The position numbers were made by a program, and so were the translations under genes. This document shows positions 36,942-43,814 of a stretch of DNA of 44,620 nt, one piece after another. The stretch covers positions 1 through 44,620 of the forward strand of contig DASZLL010000037.1 in NCBI GenBank assembly GCA_035552395.1. The letters are read 5' to 3'. The notes beneath the pieces were generated by a model. The model was not told where the DNA came from. It saw only the letters and a program-made list of their open reading frames with translations, and made no database searches. How positions within the stretch are numbered: the stretch's first letter is position 1; each line of letters opens with the position of its first letter. Origin of the DNA: Bog-473 sp035552395 (GTDB taxonomy: Bacteria; Actinomycetota; Acidimicrobiia; Acidimicrobiales; RAAP-2).

Positions 36942-38306
36942 TCAGGCGATCCATACCGTCTTCGGGTTGGTGAACTCCTTGAGTCCGAGCTCTGACAGCT
37001 CGCGGCCGTAGCCCGATCGCTTGATCCCGCCGAAGGGGAGCTCGGGGGTCGACACGACCATGGCGTTCACGAAGACCTGCCCGGCCTCGACCTCCTCGAC
37101 GCAGCGCGCGATCTCGCCTGCGTCGTTGCTCCAGACGCTCGAGCCCAGGCCGAAGGTGGTTGAGTTAGCGGCGGCGATGGCGGCGGTGAGGTCGGGCACG
37201 CGCAGCACGAGGGCGACCGGCCCGAAGATCTCCTCTTGCGCCACCGCCATTTCAGGAGTGATGCCCGAGAGCACGGTCGGCGGGAAGTACCAGCCGTCAC
37301 CGGACGGGACCGTGGCGCCGGCGTGCACCGTCGCCCCCTGAGCCCGCGCCTCTTCGACCTGGTTGACCAGCTCCTCGCGCTGGGCTTCCGTCACGATGGG
37401 CCCCAGGTCGGTGCCGGGCTCGAATGGGTCACCGACCACCAGCGCGTCCATCGCCTCGGTGAAGCGGCTCAGGAACTCGTCGGCCACCTCGTCCACGACG
37501 ATGAAGCGCTTGGCTGCGATGCACGACTGGCCGTTGTTCTGCACCCGGGCCGCGACGGCGGTGCGGACGCACGTCTCGAGGTCGGCCGACGGCAGGACGA
37601 TGAAGGGGTCCGAGCCTCCGAGCTCGAGCACGCTCTTCTTCAGCGTGCGGCCCGCGGCCGAAGCCACCGAAATGCCGGCCCGCTCACTCCCCGTGAGCGT
37701 CACCGCGGCGATGCGGGGGTCCTCGATGATCGCCGCGATGTCCTTGGACTCGACGAAAAGATTGGTGAACACGCCGTCGGGCAGGCCCGACCGCCGGAAC
37801 AGGTCCTCGATGGCCAGTGCGGTCTGCGGCACGTTGGACGCGTGCTTCAAGAGGCCGACGTTGCCGACCATCAGCGCGGGCGCGGCGAAGCGAATCACCT
37901 GCCACATCGGGAAGTTCCACGGCATGACGGCGAGCACCGCGCCGATGGGCTGATAGTGGACATAGGACTTCGTGGCCTTGGTGGGGATGGCCTCGTCGCT
38001 CAACAGGCGCTCGGCGTTGTCGGCGAACCAGCGCAGCCCGAAGGCGCACTTGGAGACCTCGGCCTTGGCGGCGGCGAAGGTCTTGCCCATCTCGGTGGTC
38101 AGGATGCGGGCCACGTCGGGGACCTCGCCCTCGAGCAGCTCGGCGGCGGTGATGAGATGGCGGGAGCGCTCGGCGTACGTGGTGGTCCGGTAGTCGGCGA
38201 AGGCGGCGACCGCCCGGTCGAGGAGCGCGTCGACCTCGGCCGGGGTCATCGTCGGGAACTCCTTCTCCGTCTTCCCGGTGGTGGGGTTGATGGTGGCAAA
38301 AGGCAT
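36942..38306 (-). CDS. Aldehyde dehydrogenase, succinate-semialdehyde-like
   Basis: An NAD(P)-dependent ALDH of 454 residues, oxidising an aldehyde to its acid. Visible: MPWNFPMWQVIRFAAPALMVGN, TGSERAG at the cofactor site, the catalytic Glu in LELGGSDP, the nucleophilic Cys in NNGQSCIAAKR, and QEEIFGPVA. PFGGIKRSGYGRELSELGLKEFTNPKTVW is the GabD/SSADH-like C-terminus. The N-terminus is short, as in the smaller actinobacterial group. ATG 38306. It may oxidise an amine-derived semialdehyde together with the glutamine-synthetase-like and amidotransferase genes a few kb away, but it lies in another transcription unit. Confidence 0.93.
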   Translation of the reverse strand: MPFATINPTTGKTEKEFPTMTPAEVDALLDRAVAAFADYRTTTYAERSRHLITAAELLEGEVPDVARILTTEMGKTFAAAKAEVSKCAFGLRWFADNAERLLSDEAIPTKATKSYVHYQPIGAVLAVMPWNFPMWQVIRFAAPALMVGNVGLLKHASNVPQTALAIEDLFRRSGLPDGVFTNLFVESKDIAAIIEDPRIAAVTLTGSERAGISVASAAGRTLKKSVLELGGSDPFIVLPSADLETCVRTAVAARVQNNGQSCIAAKRFIVVDEVADEFLSRFTEAMDALVVGDPFEPGTDLGPIVTEAQREELVNQVEEARAQGATVHAGATVPSGDGWYFPPTVLSGITPEMAVAQEEIFGPVALVLRVPDLTAAIAAANSTTFGLGSSVWSNDAGEIARCVEEVEAGQVFVNAMVVSTPELPFGGIKRSGYGRELSELGLKEFTNPKTVWIA

Positions 38307-38336
38307 GTCCCAGTCTTACCCGGGACCGCCGGCGCG

Positions 38337-39794
38337 TCAGCCGCCCGGACCCTCCGAGAGGCCGAGGTGCTCGGGTACGGCCCGGCGCATCATCTTGCCG
38401 GTCGCCGTGTGAGGCAGGTCGGGGGCGGCGATGTACGACTTGGGCCGCTTGTACGGCGCCAGGCGGTTCGACGCGGCGACCCGCAGGGCGTCCTCGACGG
38501 CGCCCGGGTCGGCGTGGGCGTCGTGGTCGGGGACGTAGGCGACGCAGACACGCTGGCCCCACTGCTCGTCGGGCAGCCCGAACACGGCGACCTCCCGCAC
38601 GCCGGGCACGGCGGCGAGCACGTTCTCGACCTCGGCCGGGTAGACGTTGACCCCTCCGCTGATGATGAGGTCGTGACGGCGGCCGGTCAGGTAGAGGAAG
38701 CCATCGGGATCGAGACGGCCCAGGTCGCCGACGCTGCAGGCCGACCCGCGCCAGGCCTGCGCGGTGGCGTCGGGGTTGCGCCAGTACCTGAATCGAGCGA
38801 AGGGGGGCTGGTCGCACCAGATCGTACCGACGTCGACCTCGTCGACGTCGACCTCGTCGACCTCGTCTATGAGGTCGCCGTCGATCGGTGCGATGGAGAG
38901 CCGCCGGCCAGGGCGGGCCCGTCCGACCGTGCCGGGATGCGCCAGCCAGTCGTCCGGCGAGCAGACGGTGTACTGGGCCTCCGTCGAGCCATAGAACTCC
39001 CAGACCACGCCGGGGCGGGCTCGGGCCATGGTCGCCCGCTTGAGGGACTCGGGGCAGGGCGCACCTGCGTGGACCAGCAGGCGCAACGAGTCAAACATCT
39101 CGTCGTCCCCGAGCCCTGGGTGTTGCAAAAGGCGCTGCAGGTGCGTCGGGACGAGGAACGCCGTGGTCGGGCGGAGGCGGCGGAGGGTATCGAGCGCGGT
39201 GCCGGCGTCGAAACGGCGCAGGATCGCCAACGAGCCCCCGGCCAGCAGCGTGTTGGTCGAGAAGCGGATCGAGACCGTGTGGTACATCGGCGAACAGACC
39301 ATGTGCAGGTCCGACGGGTCGAAGCCCCAGACCGTCTCCTCGTCTTCGTAGACGAGCTCGGCCGTGGCCTCGTCCCACAACCCCGTCGTGACGCCCTTGG
39401 GCCGGCCGGTGGTGCCCGACGTGTAGTGCATCGGGCGGGTGAGCGGGTGCGGGGCCAGCTCGACCGCGTCGGTCTGAGCGTCGTCGGCGGACAGGGCGGC
39501 CACGGACGCCGCGTCGAAGATGCGGACCGTCGGCTGCGCGTCGTCGGCCAGGGCGTCACGCTCGGCCGGGGTCAGCGTCGCGTTGAGCAGGACGGGGATG
39601 AGGCCGACGCGGGCCGCGCCGAGCACGGCGCAGAGCAGGTCCGCGGACGAGCCGAGCGCGAAGACGACACGGTCGCCGTGGCGACAGCCCCGGGCGAGCA
39701 GCGCGCCGGCCGCCCGTCGCTGCCGCACCTCGGCGTCGGGCGCGTGCAGCAGCTCGACGTCGACGTCGGGAGACGTGGAGACGGGGTTCGTCAT
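38337..39794 (-). CDS. AMP-forming acyl-CoA synthetase/ligase
   Basis: An ANL-superfamily enzyme of 485 residues that adenylates a carboxylic acid and joins it to CoA. The P-loop is YTSGTTGRPKG, followed by MYHTVSIRFS, the adenine loop YGSTEAQY, the hinge GDLGRLDPDGFLYLTGRRHDLIISGGVNVYPAEVE, and the C-terminal catalytic Lys in TATGKMMRR. The N-terminal domain is shorter than in most relatives. A 15-residue acidic insertion rich in E-V-D repeats (around 38831-38867) lies before the hinge. ATG 39794 follows TACGCT by six bases. It is divergent from the sirtuin; deacylases of this family can reactivate acyl-CoA synthetases by removing acyl groups from that Lys. Confidence 0.92.
   Translation of the reverse strand: MTNPVSTSPDVDVELLHAPDAEVRQRRAAGALLARGCRHGDRVVFALGSSADLLCAVLGAARVGLIPVLLNATLTPAERDALADDAQPTVRIFDAASVAALSADDAQTDAVELAPHPLTRPMHYTSGTTGRPKGVTTGLWDEATAELVYEDEETVWGFDPSDLHMVCSPMYHTVSIRFSTNTLLAGGSLAILRRFDAGTALDTLRRLRPTTAFLVPTHLQRLLQHPGLGDDEMFDSLRLLVHAGAPCPESLKRATMARARPGVVWEFYGSTEAQYTVCSPDDWLAHPGTVGRARPGRRLSIAPIDGDLIDEVDEVDVDEVDVGTIWCDQPPFARFRYWRNPDATAQAWRGSACSVGDLGRLDPDGFLYLTGRRHDLIISGGVNVYPAEVENVLAAVPGVREVAVFGLPDEQWGQRVCVAYVPDHDAHADPGAVEDALRVAASNRLAPYKRPKSYIAAPDLPHTATGKMMRRAVPEHLGLSEGPGG
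38831..38867 (-). repeat. GTCGACCTC-type repeat in the ligase gene
   Basis: Six-base GTCGAC units alternating with CTC encode a low-complexity acidic stretch of E-V-D units within the ligase. Reading frame is kept. It looks like an expanded loop made by slippage. Confidence 0.7.
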
Positions 39795-39800
39795 CGGGGC

Positions 39801-39810
39801 AGCGTAGGCC
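39801..39810. promoter_or_regulatory. Overlapping divergent -10 elements, ligase and sirtuin
   Basis: AGCGTAGGCC contains TACGCT on the minus strand (39806-39801, six bases before the ligase ATG) and TAGGCC on the plus strand (39805-39810, 16 bases before the sirtuin ATG). The two hexamers share the central TA, so polymerase can use only one at a time. The ligase element is the more convincing one. Confidence 0.42.
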
Positions 39811-39826
39811 GGTCCCCCGTGCCACC

Positions 39827-40603
39827 ATGGCCCTCATGGAGGAGCTGGTCCGGGCACGATCGCTGATCGAGCGGGCCAGGCGCATCGTCGTACTGACCGG
39901 CGCGGGGATCTCGACCGACTCGGGGATCGCCGACTTTCGAGGGCCGCACGGGGTCTGGACGAAGAACCCCGAGGCCGAGAAGACGGCGACGCTCCAGGCC
40001 TACGTGGCGGACCCCGACCTGCGCCGTCGCTCCTGGGAACGACGCCTCACGTCGACGATGTGGGACGCCGAACCCAACCGCGGGCATCGGGCACTCGTCG
40101 AGCTCGAGCGCAGTGGGCGGCTCGACACGTTGGTGACCCAGAACATCGACGGCCTGCACCAGAAGGCGGGCACCGATCCGGGACGGATGATCGAGATCCA
40201 CGGGACGACCCGTGACGTCATGTGCCTTCGCTGCGGCGACCGCCAGCCGGGCGAGCGGGTGCACGAGCGCGTCCGTAACGGCGAGACCGACCCGGCGTGC
40301 GCGGTCTGTGGCGGGATCTTGAAGCCGGCCACCATCAGCTTCGGGCAGAGCCTGGTGCCCGAGGACCTGTTCCGAGCCGAGGAAGCGGCGGCGGCGTGTG
40401 ACCTGCTACTGGCCGTGGGCTCGACGCTCGGGGTGTTCCCCGCCGCCGGGCTGGTCCCAAAGGCCGTCCAGCACGGCGCGGTCGTGGTCATCGTCAACGG
40501 CGGCCCAACCGAGATGGACTCGTTGGCCGACGTCGTGATCGACGGGCGGATCGGCGAGTGCCTACCGGCCTTGGTGGAGGGGCTGCCGGCGCTGACCGTC
40601 TGA
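39827..40603 (+). CDS. Sirtuin NAD-dependent protein deacylase
   Basis: A 258-residue Sir2-family enzyme that removes acyl groups from protein lysines with NAD+. The NAD pocket is GAGISTDSGIADFRGPHGVWT (about 25-45), TQNIDGLHQKAG follows, the catalytic His is in IEIHGTTRD, and the zinc Cys pairs are CLRC and CAVC. DFRGPHGVWT resembles the SIRT6/7-like class IV pattern. The divergent gene encodes an AMP-forming acyl ligase, the classic sirtuin target type. Start is ATG 39827 or 39836; the latter is nearer to residues conserved in the family. Confidence 0.95.
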   Translation: MALMEELVRARSLIERARRIVVLTGAGISTDSGIADFRGPHGVWTKNPEAEKTATLQAYVADPDLRRRSWERRLTSTMWDAEPNRGHRALVELERSGRLDTLVTQNIDGLHQKAGTDPGRMIEIHGTTRDVMCLRCGDRQPGERVHERVRNGETDPACAVCGGILKPATISFGQSLVPEDLFRAEEAAAACDLLLAVGSTLGVFPAAGLVPKAVQHGAVVVIVNGGPTEMDSLADVVIDGRIGECLPALVEGLPALTV

Positions 40604-40610
40604 CCGTCGT

Positions 40611-40757
40611 CTACTTCTTCTCGTTGGTGATGCCACCGGCAGCCCTGGCCTTGCGCCGAGGCTTCAGGGCAAACCACCAGATGCTGGCGATGGTCCCCAG
40701 CGTCACGGCGGCGGCAGCCACCGGCTTCACGACCTTGCGACCACCGCTCTTCGGCAT
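40611..40757 (-). CDS. 48-residue single-pass membrane protein
   Basis: A short predicted protein: a basic N-terminus (MPKSGGRKVVKP), a 19-residue hydrophobic segment (VAAAAVTLGTIASIWWFAL) and a basic tail (KPRRKARAAGG). One membrane helix with positive charge at both ends. I know no family for it. Its ATG 40757 follows TAAGGT by eight bases and has no Shine-Dalgarno sequence, which is the same promoter-to-start pattern as its neighbours. It is also 11 bases after the SDR stop on the same strand, and converges on the sirtuin gene. Confidence 0.6.
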   Translation of the reverse strand: MPKSGGRKVVKPVAAAAVTLGTIASIWWFALKPRRKARAAGGITNEKK

Positions 40758-40765
40758 AGCGGAAG

Positions 40766-40771
40766 ACCTTA
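40766..40771 (-). promoter_or_regulatory. Leaderless -10 for the small membrane protein
   Basis: TAAGGT on the minus strand ends eight bases before ATG 40757. Its first three bases are the stop codon (TAA) of the SDR gene, so the promoter is partly inside the coding sequence. Confidence 0.45.
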
Positions 40772-41593
40772 TCCGGCCAGGCCCGGAGCGGACGCTGAGG
40801 TTGACCCGGTCCGGGCCGGGGGCTGGTCGGGAATCCGCAGCGTGACCGACTCGGGGCGCTCGGGCCCGAACGCGATGGCCAGGACGTGCTCGGCCACCCA
40901 CGCCGGCGAATTGAACCGGTGCAGCTCGGCGACCCGCCGGAACCGCTCACGCTCCGGGAACCACGACACGTCGGCGCCCCGGATCGCAACCTGCATTTCG
41001 GTGTCGACCAGGCCCGGCGACACCGCGTACGCCGACAGCTCGTGGCGCGCCTCTTCGAGTGCGACGACGCGGGTCAGCTGGTCGACCGCCGCCTTCGTCG
41101 CGCAGTACGCCGCCCAACCCTCATACGGCTTCGTGGCCGCCCCCGACGAGATATTCACCAGCACCCCCCGCCCAGGCCGCTCCCGGACGTGGGCGGCGAA
41201 GACCGACGACCCGTTGGCCACGCCGGTCACGTTGACCTCGATCGTCCGTGCGACCTCGGCGCCGTCCGCCAGCGCCAGCGGGGCGATGGGGCCGAGCAGC
41301 CCGGCGTTGTTGACCCAGAGATCGATGCGGCCGAATCGAGCGACGACGGAGTCGGCGAAGCGTTGCAGCGCGTCGCGATCGGTCACGTCGACCGCGGAGA
41401 GCACCGGCGTCTCGGACGACACGATGTGCCCCTCTTGCGCGGTAGGCCTGGTGCGGGCGACCAGGCGCGGCCGGTGGCGGGCGCACAAGCCGAGATGCAG
41501 CCCCGACCCTGCGAAGTGCACCGCCAGCCCCGCCCCGAGACCCCGGCTCGCCCCCGTGACGACGGCGATGCGGCCCGCGACGTTCGGGTTCAT
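40769..41593 (-). CDS. Short-chain dehydrogenase/reductase
   Basis: A 274-residue SDR. The cofactor motif is TGASRGLG (14-21), followed by NNAG, the catalytic Ser in NISSG, and the Tyr-Lys pair in YCATKAAV. The stretch LSAYAVSPGLVDTEMQ is the usual family C-terminal helix. A C-terminal stretch with WVAEHVLAIAFG and RIPDQPPA follows. Substrate unknown. ATG 41593 overlaps the amidotransferase stop as ATGA, so it is the second gene of that unit. An SDR in the same relative place occurs in the glnA4 neighbourhood of Mycobacterium (Rv2857c). Confidence 0.9.
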   Translation of the reverse strand: MNPNVAGRIAVVTGASRGLGAGLAVHFAGSGLHLGLCARHRPRLVARTRPTAQEGHIVSSETPVLSAVDVTDRDALQRFADSVVARFGRIDLWVNNAGLLGPIAPLALADGAEVARTIEVNVTGVANGSSVFAAHVRERPGRGVLVNISSGAATKPYEGWAAYCATKAAVDQLTRVVALEEARHELSAYAVSPGLVDTEMQVAIRGADVSWFPERERFRRVAELHRFNSPAWVAEHVLAIAFGPERPESVTLRIPDQPPARTGSTSASAPGLAG

Positions 41594-42336
41594 GCGCTCC
41601 GACTCACCGCAGCGCCCGTGCGGTAGGCGGTCGCCGCCCGGACGAGCGCGTCGAACGGGCGCTGATCGTTCTGCTCTTCGGGGTGCCATTGCACGCCCAA
41701 CACGAATCGCGCCTTTGGGAGCTCGACCGCCTCGATCACGCCATCGTCGGTCGCGGCGGTCGGGACCAATCCCTGCCCCAGAGCACGGATGGCCTGATGG
41801 TGCGAGCAGCGGACCACCGGCTTGGCGCCGAACACCTCCGCCGCCTTCGAGCCTGGAACGGTCTCGACGTCCACTTCGCCGAACACGTACGGCGCGCTGC
41901 GGTGCGCCAGATGTCCGATGACGTCGGGGAGGTGCTGGTGCAACGAACCCCCGAGTTCGACGTTGAGGATCTGGCAACCCCGGCAGATGGCGAGCACCGG
42001 CAGGTCGGCTCGCAGCGCGGCCGCCAGCAGCGCCCGCTCGCTGGCGTCGCGGTGGTGATCGACGCCACGCACCTCGCGGTCCGGTTGCTCGCCGTAGCCC
42101 AAAGGATCGACGTCGCCTCCGCCCGTGAGCACGAGGCCGTCGAGCACGGCGATCACCTCGTCCGCCCCGGCTGCGGGCCCGTCGGGCGCCGTGCTCGGCG
42201 GGGGCACCAACAACGGCCGTCCCCCCGCCCCCGCGACCAGCTCGAAGTACGACTGCGGCAGGACGCCCGAGCGCCGCTCCCACGAGCCCCAGCGGACGTC
42301 CGCCACGTACGTCGTGAGCCCGATGAGAGGGATCAC
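41590..42336 (-). CDS. Class I amidotransferase-like hydrolase (peptidase C26, PuuD-like)
   Basis: A 248-residue class I glutamine amidotransferase domain on its own, as in gamma-glutamyl-GABA hydrolase (PuuD) and the Rv2859c type. The nucleophile is the Cys in AICRGCQILNVELGGSL, and His and Glu of the triad are in GVQWHPEEQ. It should cut a gamma-glutamyl amide bond. The GTG start at 42336 has no clear ribosome site. It is divergent from the glutamine-synthetase-like gene, which would form such a bond, so the two could be the joining and releasing steps of a gamma-glutamylated amine pathway. Confidence 0.9.
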   Translation of the reverse strand: MIPLIGLTTYVADVRWGSWERRSGVLPQSYFELVAGAGGRPLLVPPPSTAPDGPAAGADEVIAVLDGLVLTGGGDVDPLGYGEQPDREVRGVDHHRDASERALLAAALRADLPVLAICRGCQILNVELGGSLHQHLPDVIGHLAHRSAPYVFGEVDVETVPGSKAAEVFGAKPVVRCSHHQAIRALGQGLVPTAATDDGVIEAVELPKARFVLGVQWHPEEQNDQRPFDALVRAATAYRTGAAVSRSA

Positions 42337-42432
42337 GGGCGCCCCGAGTTTCGTTCCTGAGCCGTACCGAGGCGCATCAGCCCAGCGTACCTACGGGCTG
42401 GACGACTGCCTGCGGCGCAGTCAACATGGCAC

Positions 42433-43791
42433 ATGGCAGGTCGCGAATTGATTGACGCCGGCATCGCCGACGGGTCCATCGATACCGTCGTCATCGCGTT
42501 CGCCGACATGCACGGCCGGCCCGTCGGCAAACGCGTGACCGCCGACTACTTCAAGTCGCACGCGGCGGAGCACGGGATCGAGGTGTGCGAGTACGTCCTG
42601 GCGGTCGACGTCGACATGACCCCGCTGCCGGGGTATCGATTCGCCAACTGGGACACCGGCTACGGCGACGTCGTGTGCCTCCCGGACTACGCCACGGCGC
42701 GGCGGATCCCCTGGCTCCCGGGCACGGCCATGGTCATCGCCGACCTGACGGGCACCGACGGGGCGCCCGTCGACGTGTCGCCCCGCCAGGTGCTGCGCCG
42801 CCAGCTGGAACGGGCCGCCGAGCGCGGGCTTCGGATCTACAGCGCGACCGAGCTCGAGTTCTTCTTGTTCCGCGACTCGTACGAGGAGGCGTCCGAGAAG
42901 GAGTGGCGAGGGTTGACGCCGCACACCTCGACGATCGAGGACTACCAGCTCCTGCAGACGGCCCGGGAGGAGTACGTCTTGCGCCGCATCCGCAACGAGA
43001 TGCTCGGCGCCGACATCCCCGTCGAGTTCTCGAAGGGCGAGGCGGGCCGGGGCCAGCACGAAGTGAACGTCACCTACGACGAGGCGTTGGTGACGGCGGA
43101 CCGGCATCTCGTGTTCAAGAACGGCATCAAGGAGATCGCCGCACAGGAAGGCAGGGCGGCCACGTTCATGGCCAAGTGGACGATGGCTGACGTCGGCTCT
43201 TCGTGCCATATCCACACGAGCTTGTGGGACGTCGCCAGCGGCGACCCGCTGATGGCGGACTCGTCGCACCCGAGCGGTCTGTCCACGGTCGGGCGCCGCT
43301 TCCTGGCCGGCCAGCTGCACGCCGCCCGCGAGTTGGCCTGGTGCGCCGCCCCGACGGTCAACTCGTACCGGCGCTACGTGTCGGGGAGTTGGGCGCCGAC
43401 GGCCTCCGTCTGGGGAGAGGACAACCGCACGTGCGGCTTCCGGGTCGTCGGCCGCGGGCCGGGACGTCGCGTCGAGTCGCGGATCCCGGGCGCCGACGTC
43501 AACCCTTACCTGGTGCTGGCGGCCGCCATCGCGGCGGGCATCTACGGCATCGACCACGAGCTCGAGCTGGGCGACCCCTACCCCCGCAACGCGTACGAAG
43601 CGACCGACGTGCCAAGAATCCCCTCGACGTTGGTCGAGGCCATCGACGAGCTCCGGACCTCTCCCGTCGCGCTCGAGTCCTTCGGCCCCGAGGTCCATCA
43701 CCATCTGCTCAATACGGCGCAGCAGGAGTGGGAGGCGTCCAACCGTCACGTGTCGGACTGGGAGCTGGCCCGTTACTTCGAGCGGATCTGA
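42433..43791 (+). CDS. Glutamine synthetase-like gamma-glutamyl-amine ligase (GlnA4-like)
   Basis: A 452-residue member of the GS superfamily. Visible are FADMHGRPVGKRV, the ATP/metal strand SATELEFFLF, GEAGRGQHEVNV (metal and substrate loop), AKWTMADVGSSCHIHTSLWD, the NSYRRYV loop, WGEDNRTCGFRVVGRGPG, and SRIPGADVNPYLVLAAAIAAG. The NH4 site and adenylylation Tyr of true GlnA are not evident. With an amidotransferase and SDR next to it, it resembles GlnA4 of mycobacteria (Rv2860c) and streptomycetes, where such enzymes make gamma-glutamylated amines from ethanolamine or polyamines. The amine here is unknown. ATG 42433 lies 96 bases from the divergent gene. Confidence 0.88.
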   Translation: MAGRELIDAGIADGSIDTVVIAFADMHGRPVGKRVTADYFKSHAAEHGIEVCEYVLAVDVDMTPLPGYRFANWDTGYGDVVCLPDYATARRIPWLPGTAMVIADLTGTDGAPVDVSPRQVLRRQLERAAERGLRIYSATELEFFLFRDSYEEASEKEWRGLTPHTSTIEDYQLLQTAREEYVLRRIRNEMLGADIPVEFSKGEAGRGQHEVNVTYDEALVTADRHLVFKNGIKEIAAQEGRAATFMAKWTMADVGSSCHIHTSLWDVASGDPLMADSSHPSGLSTVGRRFLAGQLHAARELAWCAAPTVNSYRRYVSGSWAPTASVWGEDNRTCGFRVVGRGPGRRVESRIPGADVNPYLVLAAAIAAGIYGIDHELELGDPYPRNAYEATDVPRIPSTLVEAIDELRTSPVALESFGPEVHHHLLNTAQQEWEASNRHVSDWELARYFERI

Positions 43792-43799
43792 TCCGCCGG

Positions 43800-43805
43800 T
43801 AAGGT
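43800..43805 (+). promoter_or_regulatory. -10 of the methyltransferase-like gene
   Basis: TAAGGT ends nine bases before ATG 43815, in the 23-base gap after the glutamine-synthetase-like gene. No ribosome site is present, so the mRNA would be nearly leaderless. Confidence 0.42.
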
Positions 43806-43814
43806 CGGCCGGTC

